In this document: piece after piece, positions 6,774 through 13,406 of the stretch
How positions within the stretch are numbered: position 1 is the stretch's first letter
Layout: the number at the start of each line of letters is the position of its first letter
DNA from: Clostridiales bacterium UBA1701
GTDB taxonomy: Bacteria > Bacillota > Clostridia > Oscillospirales > Oscillospiraceae
Assembly (NCBI GenBank): GCA_002320035.1
Contig: DCJL01000034.1
Location: 36,642-69,772 of the forward strand
DNA: 33,131 nt
Direction: 5' to 3'
Notes under the pieces: model-generated
The model's database searches: none
What the model saw: only the letters and a program-made list of their open reading frames with translations
What the model was told of the DNA's origin: nothing
Program-made: the position numbers and the translations under genes

Positions 6774-8204
6774 TTATCCGCGCGGGAAAGCCGTCGGCCG
6801 AAGGCGGTCCGATGGGGGCTGCGCGCGCCCGCCCCAGCCCCGCTTTCTGCCCAGGCGGAAAATCGTCAGCACCAGCAGCGCCAGATACAGGGCCGCCAGC
6901 GCCAGCGTCAGCCAGCAGAGCAGGGCGGACTTGGGCGCCAGGCCCACCAGCGCCAGTACCGGCGCGCCCAGAATAATGCCGAAGCTGCTTCCGGACACAA
7001 GGTTGCTGGCCGCCGGGGTCCTCAGCTCCGGGTCCAGCTCCCGCAGCAGCAGCACGCCGGAGCTTATGGTTCCGGTGAGCATGCCGTACATGGAGATAAG
7101 CCCCTCGTAGTAATAGCCCCCGTACACCGCCCGGCAGACGAACTTCAGGTGATACCAGGTCACGATTCCGCCGGCGGCGGCCATGAGGCCGAAGGGCAGC
7201 CAGAGGCCGCTCAGGTCCTCAATATTGATGGAGGCAATGCCGGCCACGATCATAATGTCAAAGAAAAAGCCGGAGATACGGTTCAGAAGATAGTTGTTCT
7301 GGTATTGCCGCATGATTATTTTCTTTCTCTTGCCCCATTCCAGCAGCGCCCGCAGCAGGATGGCCAGGGCCGAGCCCAGAATGAAGTTAAAGCCCCAGAG
7401 CAGTGTGTTCACGGTACCCGCCAGGCCCGGCGACAGGGCGGCAATGCCCGCCGTGAGCCATTTTGTCAGAAGATAGGCTGCCAGATACACCAGCAGCACC
7501 ATGGCGATCTGCACCGAGAGCTTATCCACCGAATCAGAAATCGGGATCTCGTTTCTGTCCTGAAAAAAACTTTCCTCATGGCGCTCGTCAGCTCCGGCCC
7601 CGGGCGCGGACAGCTTTCCCCCGCGGGAGAGAAGGTTCAGAAGGATGACTCCCACCACGCAGGCACAGAGATAGCCCGCCGCCGCGATGCTCAGGCCGAA
7701 GCTCCGCCCGCCGGCAAAGCCCAGGGCCTCGTAGCTGGAACCCACGTTGTTGGCCTGGCCCGGCCCCTGGCCGAAGCCCATGGGCAGCAGCAGGCCGGCC
7801 GCCTTGAACATGCCGGGCATCACGGTATAGGCGAGCCCCAGGCTGATTATAAGCCCTGCCACACCCTGAATGAGGTAGGTGCTGACGATGACCGCGCCGG
7901 ATTTGAGCCCCGTGAGCTTTTCCGCGGCCGTGCCTCTGTCCGCCACGCGCAGGCTCATGGCGATAAAGCCCAGCGCTATGCCATGATACACCAGCATTTC
8001 CATAAAGGCCGCGTCCAGCTTCACAAGCCCCGCGTATTTCAGGATCAGCAGCAGAAAGCCCGCCATGACGGCAATCGGCATCAGGCTCTTTCTGACAAAG
8101 CCCAGCTTCGCCCGCAGGAAATTTGCCAGCAGAATGGCCCCCGCGATGAGGCCAAGCTGCTCTATCACATTCCAGAGCGCCGTGTTCGCCGCGGAATAAG
8201 CCAT
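6774..8204 (-). CDS. GltS-type sodium:glutamate symporter homologue
   Basis: The product has 476 residues and is strongly hydrophobic, with about 11-12 predicted membrane spans in two halves. The family signature is seen twice: LLPMGFGQGPGQANNVGSSYE-like (split about residues 143-163) in the first half and TGTISSGVLLLRELDP in the second, the two re-entrant loops of the glutamate:sodium (ESS) family. A charged cytoplasmic loop (about 195-225) links the halves. The family imports glutamate with sodium; this subtype may have another carboxylate substrate. It starts one base after the stop of the acyltransferase gene, so both share a transcript, with the terminator at 6621-6662. A GGGGGATT ribosome site overlaps the upstream gene's end. 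The C-terminal tail is basic and low in complexity. Confidence 0.85.
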   Translation of the reverse strand: MAYSAANTALWNVIEQLGLIAGAILLANFLRAKLGFVRKSLMPIAVMAGFLLLILKYAGLVKLDAAFMEMLVYHGIALGFIAMSLRVADRGTAAEKLTGLKSGAVIVSTYLIQGVAGLIISLGLAYTVMPGMFKAAGLLLPMGFGQGPGQANNVGSSYEALGFAGGRSFGLSIAAAGYLCACVVGVILLNLLSRGGKLSAPGAGADERHEESFFQDRNEIPISDSVDKLSVQIAMVLLVYLAAYLLTKWLTAGIAALSPGLAGTVNTLLWGFNFILGSALAILLRALLEWGKRKKIIMRQYQNNYLLNRISGFFFDIMIVAGIASINIEDLSGLWLPFGLMAAAGGIVTWYHLKFVCRAVYGGYYYEGLISMYGMLTGTISSGVLLLRELDPELRTPAASNLVSGSSFGIILGAPVLALVGLAPKSALLCWLTLALAALYLALLVLTIFRLGRKRGWGGRAQPPSDRLRPTAFPRG

Positions 8205-8205
8205 T

Positions 8206-9342
8206 TTAATCCCCCTTTTCCCAGTACGCCAGATATTTCCTCAGACATACGCCCCGCTTTACCCGGAGCTGATAATATTCCCCGTCCCGCTTCTGCACCA
8301 GCAGCACTGTGGACTGCACCAGCGCCATGCCCGCAATGTCCGAAAGCGGAAAGCGCTCCCCGCCGCAGACCAGCCTGTCGTCATATTGTATGAGCCTGCC
8401 CCGGCAGATAAGCTCCTCCCTGTGCTCCGGCCGGATTTTGGAAAGCGCCGCTTCCCCGTCGGAGAAAAGCTCTTCCCCGTGGACGAAGTCCCCCCGCCGC
8501 AGGGCCTCGTGCTGCCAGCGGTCCCAATCCGCCAGCGTCTCAAAGGGCCGGGCGGGCCGGAAAAAGCCCTCGGCGGTGAATTCAAGATCCAGGCCGCAGG
8601 CACATTGGAGCCTGCGGCCCCGGCCTTTCAGGCTGCCGGTTCTCCCGCACTTCGGACAGAGAAACAGGGCCGACTCCATAAATTCCGCCGTGTTTTTCCC
8701 CCGGAATTCAATTTTTTCTTCCCGCTGCCGCTGCCAGGCATCCTCATATATGTCCCGGTCGATGGCGGCGGTGATCTCCTCCGGGCTCATGGCGCGCAGC
8801 TCCTCCGGGGAATATACCCGGACGGGGGCACCGTGAGTCCGCCCCCGGCGGATGCCCCTGCCCCAGCGGGGGTCGGACAGGTAGCCCCCCTGAAGCCGGT
8901 AGGTCACAAGGCTGGCCCCGGAGGCGCGGACCAGCTTCCCCGTGGCTGGGAAAACCTTGCCGCTCACCCCCGCCCAGCAGGCCTCTCCCTCCGCGAAAAG
9001 GCAGACCGAGTGCCCCGCCCTCAGCTCCCGCAGGCAGGCTTTCACCGTGTCCGTGCCCATGGAGGCCTTTTTCCTGGCGATGGGGGCCACCAGCCAGCAC
9101 AGCAGTCTGGACACCGGTCCCTTTCGGAACAGATGCTCGCTGGCCACAAAATACATCTGCTTTTCCGGAAAGCTCATGGCCACCAGCAGCGGGTCCCACT
9201 CGGAGACATGGTTTGGTATCACGATGCATGGCCCCTCCGGGCAGATGTCCTCATGGCTCAAATTAAATTTATGCTCGATAAATCCGTGCAGCAGCCGATA
9301 CAGGAGCCTCCAGGTTTTTACATGGCGCGTATATTTATCCAT
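8206..9342 (-). CDS. PlsC-type 1-acyl-sn-glycerol-3-phosphate acyltransferase with a C-terminal zinc ribbon
   Basis: The product has 378 residues from the ATG at 9342, chosen because AGAGGGTG lies 5 bases upstream and a promoter covers the region before it. The acyltransferase domain has the catalytic NHVSEWDPLL motif (HX4D), then a FAEGEAC block in place of the usual FPEGT, so lysophosphatidate acylation in phospholipid synthesis is the best guess. The change from Pro-Glu-Gly-Thr to Ala-Glu-Gly-Glu-Ala could alter substrate choice. An added C-terminal region (about 220-378) begins with a CPKCG...CACG zinc ribbon, absent from ordinary PlsC, and ends in a beta-rich domain. It is probably peripheral to the inner face of the membrane. 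Confidence 0.82.
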   Translation of the reverse strand: MDKYTRHVKTWRLLYRLLHGFIEHKFNLSHEDICPEGPCIVIPNHVSEWDPLLVAMSFPEKQMYFVASEHLFRKGPVSRLLCWLVAPIARKKASMGTDTVKACLRELRAGHSVCLFAEGEACWAGVSGKVFPATGKLVRASGASLVTYRLQGGYLSDPRWGRGIRRGRTHGAPVRVYSPEELRAMSPEEITAAIDRDIYEDAWQRQREEKIEFRGKNTAEFMESALFLCPKCGRTGSLKGRGRRLQCACGLDLEFTAEGFFRPARPFETLADWDRWQHEALRRGDFVHGEELFSDGEAALSKIRPEHREELICRGRLIQYDDRLVCGGERFPLSDIAGMALVQSTVLLVQKRDGEYYQLRVKRGVCLRKYLAYWEKGD

Positions 9343-9364
9343 TTTTTCACCCTCTGTGACTGCC

Positions 9365-9393
9365 ATTTTAGCATTTTTCCTCCCCGCGCACAA
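9365..9393 (-). promoter_or_regulatory. Promoter of the acyltransferase-symporter operon
   Basis: On the minus strand TTGTGC, 17 bases, then TAAAAT preceded by TG (extended -10). The leader to the ATG at 9342 is about 20 bases. Confidence 0.65.
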
Positions 9394-9456
9394 GCATCGG
9401 AGAGGAAATAGCTTAAAATGTTTGAAAAGCTTTTGTAAAGCAACCGGCAGACGCGG

Positions 9457-9478
9457 TCTCAGGGCATGTTCAGCGCCA
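9457..9478. repeat. 22-base repeat, copy 2
   Basis: Overlaps the last codons and stop of the methyltransferase gene; matches 6730-6751 with one mismatch. Confidence 0.5.
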
Positions 9479-10001
9479 GCAGCTTCTGCTCGAAGCCGTA
9501 GCGCTCCGCCAGCGCCAGAGCCTGCCTCCGGCCCCGGTCGCTTTTCCCGCCGCCCCGGCGGGCCCTTATCATGATGTTCTTCGGGGAGTGCTCGAAGTCC
9601 GTAAACTCGATCATGTCCACCTGATATCCCATGTCCTCCAGCACGGCGGCCCGAATGGAATCCGTCAGCAGGGCGGAAAGGCGCTCCTTGATGATCCCGT
9701 GGCTCAGGAGCAGGTCCAGCTCCCCGCCCTTTCCGATGCCGGCGTTGATCTCATGCTGGCAGCAGGGGACGGAAAAAATGTACTCGGCGTTTTTCTTTAT
9801 AGCGTAGTCCAGGGCAAAATCTGTGGCGGTGTCGCAGGCGTGGAGGGAGACGATCATGTCGATCTCCCGGTCGTAAAGCCGGTCCCTCGTCACATCCGCC
9901 CGGACGAATTCAAGGCCCCCATAGCCGTATTTCTCCGCGATCTGGCCGCAGCGCGCCACCACGTCCTCCTTCAGGTCGTAGCCGATTATCTTCACGTCCA
10001 T
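9459..10001 (-). CDS. Class I SAM-dependent methyltransferase, C-terminal part (frameshifted)
   Basis: The product has 180 residues if started at the ATG at 10001, but it is really the second half of the protein begun at 10603. It opens inside the SAM fold with the acidic loop IIGYDLKEDVV, followed by the VSLHACDTATDFAL strand-helix and the SVPCCQHEI block seen in Methyltransf_32-like proteins that modify RNA or small molecules. The glycine-rich SAM loop is on the other fragment, so this part alone should be inactive. It overlaps the first fragment by 10 bases in another frame. One extra A in the run of five at 10005-10009 (T on the plus strand) would join both halves as VKKGMDV. Confidence 0.7.
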   Translation of the reverse strand: MDVKIIGYDLKEDVVARCGQIAEKYGYGGLEFVRADVTRDRLYDREIDMIVSLHACDTATDFALDYAIKKNAEYIFSVPCCQHEINAGIGKGGELDLLLSHGIIKERLSALLTDSIRAAVLEDMGYQVDMIEFTDFEHSPKNIMIRARRGGGKSDRGRRQALALAERYGFEQKLLALNMP

Positions 10002-10603
10002 GCCTTTTTCACGGAAAAATAATAGTACAGGATAAAGGTCAGGTAGGACTTGCCGCAGCCGAAATCCAGGATGGTGATGCGCTTTCGCCCGCTCTGGGAG
10101 AACTCCTGGTCGATCAGCTCCACAAAGCGGTTGATCTGCTTGTATTTGTCGTATTTGGCCCGGACAATCTTCATGTCCCGGGTAAAAACCCCCAGGTCCA
10201 CCAGGGCGGGGATGTTCTCCCCCTCCCGGAGGATATACGCCTTCTCCCTGTTGTGGCTCTCCGCCTCCCCGCCGGGGCGGGGCAGGGCGGCGGAAAGGCT
10301 CTTTTTATAGCTGCCGTTTCGCCGCAGGCTGTATTGGGCGCTGTCGCTTCCGGTCTGGATCAGGACCTGCCGGTAACACCCGTCCAGCTCTCCGGCGGCC
10401 TTTATAAGCTCCTCCTCCCCCAGGTTCCGGTGAAAGGCTTTGTTGTCCCGGAAGCGTTCAAGCTGAAAGCACCGGCGTTTTTTTATGAGCACCGGGCGGA
10501 CGATCACCCGGTTGTCTGCCGTATTGTCCAGCGGCTGGCTGAACACCGCCTTCACCAGCCCGGGAAGCGCCGCCTCCAGATCCGAAATAAGCCTTGACGC
10601 CAT
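9992..10603 (-). CDS. Class I SAM-dependent methyltransferase, N-terminal part (frameshifted)
   Basis: The product has 203 residues. Residues 1-130 form a mixed alpha-beta region; then comes a helix (YDKYKQINRFVELID) and the SAM-binding motif ILDFGCGKSYLTFIL (about 177-191). Just after this, at codons VKK, the frame runs to an early stop (AWT), while the family sequence continues in the -1 frame as KGMDVKIIG. The break is therefore a single-base loss, a sequencing error, or less likely programmed slippage. The gene starts two bases after rsmI ends, so they share a transcript; that neighbour suggests an RNA-directed role, which is inference. Confidence 0.7.
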   Translation of the reverse strand: MASRLISDLEAALPGLVKAVFSQPLDNTADNRVIVRPVLIKKRRCFQLERFRDNKAFHRNLGEEELIKAAGELDGCYRQVLIQTGSDSAQYSLRRNGSYKKSLSAALPRPGGEAESHNREKAYILREGENIPALVDLGVFTRDMKIVRAKYDKYKQINRFVELIDQEFSQSGRKRITILDFGCGKSYLTFILYYYFSVKKAWT

Positions 10604-10605
10604 AC

Positions 10606-11487
10606 TCAGCCTCCGAACATCTTTCTCAGGGACAGGGCCGCCGCTTTCAGCTCGTTCTTGCTGTAAGAGTTGTTCTCGTCGGCAAGCACGGCGCCCACCG
10701 CGTCCCTCACCGTCAGGCCCCCGGCCACCATGGCGTCCACCAGCATGGCCTCGGCGGAGACGGTGTGCTCCGTCTTGTTGAAAATATACTCCCTGTCTAT
10801 TTCAATGACCGCCGCGTACTCGCCCTTGTCATAATTGCCCTTGGCCAGAAGCTGCTCCCTGACCTCCGCAGGCGTGCCCCGGAAGCTCATCTCATGGAGC
10901 TTGGTCATGTCGTTGCACAGGCACATGCGGCAGAGCGCCTCCTGCTCGATGAAAAAATCCACCAGGTCCATGATCCGCCTGGGGGACTCGTAGAAAACGA
11001 AAGTGCGGCTGTCCCCCCGGCGGAGCTTTTCCATGAGCCGCCTGCGTTCGGCATTCTCCCGGGGGAAGAAGCCAAAGAAGGTGAAAGAGCTGAGATCGAA
11101 GCCCGACACCGCCAGTGCGTTCACCGCCGCGCAGCAGCCGGGGATGCCCACCACCTTTATCCCCTCCTCCACAGCGGCCTTGATCAGCTCGTTTCCCGGG
11201 TCGGAAATGCAGGGGGTGCCGGCGTCGGTGATGACGGCGACGCTTTTGCCGCTTTTCAGCTCATGAATGAAATATTTCGCCTTGCCGTACTCGTTGAACT
11301 TGTGGTTTGACACCAGTTTGCCCCGGATCTCCAGCTTGTTCAGAAGCACCATGGAGCGCCGCGTGTCCTCGGCGGCGATGAGATCCGCCTCAGAAAGGAT
11401 CTGGATCCCTCTGGGGGACATGTCCCTTGAATTGCCGATCGGCGTGGCCACGATGTAGAGCGTGCCCGCGCTTTTTGCCTCGTCCAT
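10606..11487 (-). CDS. rsmI: 16S rRNA (cytidine(1402)-2'-O)-methyltransferase RsmI
   Basis: The product has 293 residues from the ATG at 11487 (GGGAG 6 bases upstream; the promoter lies at 11521-11549, ruling out a longer form). The tetrapyrrole-methylase fold is clear: GTLYIVATPIGN at the N-terminus, AEDTRRSMVLL, the VITDAGTPCISDPG SAM site, then GIPGCCAAVNALAVSGF and FFGFFPRE. The C-terminal part carries YESPRRI and the family helical region. It methylates the ribose of C1402 in the decoding centre of 16S rRNA, together with RsmH. It is the first gene of a two-gene transcript with the broken methyltransferase gene. Confidence 0.95.
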   Translation of the reverse strand: MDEAKSAGTLYIVATPIGNSRDMSPRGIQILSEADLIAAEDTRRSMVLLNKLEIRGKLVSNHKFNEYGKAKYFIHELKSGKSVAVITDAGTPCISDPGNELIKAAVEEGIKVVGIPGCCAAVNALAVSGFDLSSFTFFGFFPRENAERRRLMEKLRRGDSRTFVFYESPRRIMDLVDFFIEQEALCRMCLCNDMTKLHEMSFRGTPAEVREQLLAKGNYDKGEYAAVIEIDREYIFNKTEHTVSAEAMLVDAMVAGGLTVRDAVGAVLADENNSYSKNELKAAALSLRKMFGG

Positions 11488-11520
11488 AACTTTCTCCCGT
11501 TTTCCGTATTTTTTCTCCTG

Positions 11521-11549
11521 ATTATATCCCATCCCCGCCGGATTTACAA
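11521..11549 (-). promoter_or_regulatory. Promoter of rsmI
   Basis: On the minus strand TTGTAA, 17 bases, then a perfect TATAAT. It lies 34 bases before the chosen start codon. Confidence 0.75.
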
Positions 11550-11597
11550 GGGGCAGCGTCCCTTCCCTGCCTCCCGGCGCTCCGTTGTTTTTCGCTT

Positions 11598-11621
11598 CGG
11601 CAAACGTTTTTTGACAGTCTC
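11598..11621. repeat. 24-base dispersed repeat, copy 2
   Basis: Identical to 1-24. As with copy 1, it borders a terminator hairpin (11624-11654) at the 3' end of a minus-strand gene. Confidence 0.6.
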
Positions 11622-11623
11622 CA

Positions 11624-11654
11624 AAAAACCAGGCCGAACAGCGGCCTGGTTTTT
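11624..11654. terminator. Two-way terminator downstream of hypB
   Basis: Stem 11624-11636 with 11642-11654 (13 bases), flanked by A and T runs, so it works on either strand. It ends the SPFH-hypB transcript. Confidence 0.8.
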
Positions 11655-11665
11655 CTCAGTTACTC

Positions 11666-12334
11666 TTACTCTATCCAGCTTTTAATCTCGCCGCGGAGCC
11701 AGGCGGCCCATTCGGCGATCCCCTCGCCGGTGCGGGCGGAAATGGGGATGATCTTCATATTGGGGTTGAGCCTGCGGACATATTTTTCGCAGTTTTCAAG
11801 GCTGAAATCGAAATAGGGCAGGACGTCTATTTTGTTGATCAGCAGCACGTCGCATATGGAGAACATGAGGGGATATTTGAGCGGCTTGTCATCCCCTTCG
11901 GGGACGGAGAGGATCATGGCGTTTTTCACGCTGCCGGTGTCAAACTCCGCGGGGCACACCAGGTTGCCCACGTTCTCCAGAATGGCGAGATCCACATCGT
12001 CCACGCCCAGGCCTTCCAGGCCCTGGCGGGTCATGCCCGCGTCCAGGTGGCACATGCCCCCGGTATGGAGCTGGATGACCTTGGCGCCGGTCTTTTCTAT
12101 CGTGGCCGCGTCCACATCCGAGTCGATATCCGCCTCCATGACGCCGATGCGGAACTCCTCCTTCAGCGCGGCGATGGTGGCTTTCAGCGTCGTCGTCTTG
12201 CCGGCGCCGGGGGAACTCATCAGGTTCAGAAGAAAGGTCCTGTCCTTTTTCAGCTCCTGCCTCAGCAGCTCCGCCTCTCTGTCGTTGCTCTCAAAAACGC
12301 TTTTCTTGATCTCAAGAACTCTGAAGCCTTCCAT
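11666..12334 (-). CDS. hypB: Hydrogenase/urease nickel-incorporation GTPase HypB
   Basis: The product has 222 residues, a SIMIBI-class GTPase. The P-loop is SSPGAGKTT (about 41-49), followed by the DIDSDVDA switch region, the nickel/zinc-binding LHTGGMCHLDAGM segment with its conserved Cys-His, the NKID base-recognition motif and SARTGEG. HypB delivers nickel with HypA during hydrogenase (or urease) maturation. It lacks the N-terminal CxxCGC metal motif of the E. coli protein and any His-rich stretch, as in many Gram-positive forms. The GGAGG site is 7 bases upstream. Surprisingly no hypA, hypC-F or hydrogenase gene is near; the upstream neighbour, 21 bases away, is an SPFH protein. Confidence 0.95.
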   Translation of the reverse strand: MEGFRVLEIKKSVFESNDREAELLRQELKKDRTFLLNLMSSPGAGKTTTLKATIAALKEEFRIGVMEADIDSDVDAATIEKTGAKVIQLHTGGMCHLDAGMTRQGLEGLGVDDVDLAILENVGNLVCPAEFDTGSVKNAMILSVPEGDDKPLKYPLMFSICDVLLINKIDVLPYFDFSLENCEKYVRRLNPNMKIIPISARTGEGIAEWAAWLRGEIKSWIE

Positions 12335-12355
12335 AAGGCACCTCCAAAAAATAGT

Positions 12356-13222
12356 TTAGCCGGCCTGGAACTGATCCAGGGGGATATTTATAAGGTTGCC
12401 GCCGCCCCCGGTGACAAGGGGCATCTCGCCGTTCCAGGTGTCAATGAATTTATTATACAAAATGCTGTCGGTAAGGGATTCGGCCACCTTGCGGTTGGCC
12501 TCAGCCTCGGCCTCGGCCTTGATAAGCCGGGCATCCGCCTCGGCCTGGGCCTCAATGCGCTGGACGGCGGCCTGGGCCTCCGCCTCTATCTTGGCCTTTT
12601 CCGCCTCAGTCTCAGCCCGGAGCTTATTCTGCTGGGCCACCTGCTTCTCCTCGACGGCGTTGGTAAACGCGTCGGTAAAATCCATGTCCTCAATGGAGGT
12701 GCTCACCAGCTCCACATTGAAAGCCGCCAGCTTTGCGGAAAGCTCCGCCTCGATGGCGCTGGCAAGGTCGGTCCGCTCGCTCACCAGATCCTCGGCGGAG
12801 TATTTGGCGGCAATGACCTTGGTGGACTCGGTTATGCAGGGAATAATGACGGTGTTATAGTAATCCGTGCCGATGTTTTTATAGATATTCTGGGCATTGG
12901 CCTTGTTGATCTGGTAGTTGACGGTGTAGGTCATGGTGACTTCCTGGATGTCCGAGGAGAAGCAGGAGAGATCTACCGTCTGCTTCTGGATGCGGTTATC
13001 CATCATGACCACTTTCTGCCAGGGGAGCTTGAGGTGCACGCCCGCGTCATAGGTATAGTCCTCCACAGAGCCGAAGGTCGTCACAACGCCGGTGTGGCCG
13101 GTGGGAATGGCGGTAACGCAGGAGGCAAAAATCACGGCGGCCAGGACCAGAATCACAGCCAGGACCACAAAGCGGCCCGCTTTGCGTCCAGCGCCGGTGG
13201 GCGCGGTTTTTGTAAAGATCAT
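12356..13222 (-). CDS. SPFH/band-7 (prohibitin-like) membrane protein
   Basis: The product has 288 residues from the ATG at 13222 (AAAGGAAA upstream; the promoter at 13269-13297 excludes a longer start). A basic N-terminus leads into one membrane helix (about 15-37), then the SPFH domain (about 38-190) with TGHTGVVTTFG and a core of alternating strands, then an Ala-Glu-rich coiled coil (about 190-255: repeated AEAEKAKIEAEAQA patterns) and a short C-terminus. Such proteins form ring or cage scaffolds at the membrane and often guard proteases; related names are HflC, QmcA and prohibitin. The exact partner is not evident: no NfeD or FtsH gene adjoins. It shares a transcript with hypB. Confidence 0.88.
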   Translation of the reverse strand: MIFTKTAPTGAGRKAGRFVVLAVILVLAAVIFASCVTAIPTGHTGVVTTFGSVEDYTYDAGVHLKLPWQKVVMMDNRIQKQTVDLSCFSSDIQEVTMTYTVNYQINKANAQNIYKNIGTDYYNTVIIPCITESTKVIAAKYSAEDLVSERTDLASAIEAELSAKLAAFNVELVSTSIEDMDFTDAFTNAVEEKQVAQQNKLRAETEAEKAKIEAEAQAAVQRIEAQAEADARLIKAEAEAEANRKVAESLTDSILYNKFIDTWNGEMPLVTGGGGNLINIPLDQFQAG

Positions 13223-13268
13223 GTTGCTTTCCTTTCTGTATTTAATCGCGTCTGAATCGAACAGCATG

Positions 13269-13297
13269 ATTTTAGCACAGCGCCGCGGAAAAAGCAA
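13269..13297 (-). promoter_or_regulatory. Promoter of the SPFH-hypB operon
   Basis: On the minus strand TTGCTT, 17 bases, then TAAAAT with an upstream TG (extended -10). Confidence 0.65.
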
Positions 13298-13362
13298 TCC
13301 GCCGCCGCAAGTTCCCCCGCGGCCCCATGGCTTCGCTTCAGAAAACCTTCTTTGGCATTCTC

Positions 13363-13400
13363 AAAAGAAGATCCGCCCTGCCGGGCGGATCTTCTTTTTT
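13363..13400. terminator. Two-way terminator downstream of nadE
   Basis: A 16-base stem (13363-13378 with 13383-13398) around a TGCC loop, with T runs on both strands. It ends the glyS-nadE transcript. Confidence 0.82.
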
Positions 13401-13406
13401 TCAGAA

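Noticed and set aside
9992..10010. Programmed -1 frameshifting in the methyltransferase gene
   Set aside because: The site is G AAA AAG, which pairs poorly after slippage at the first codon, and no stimulating hairpin or upstream ribosome-like site is obvious; a plain indel is simpler. Not fully excluded.
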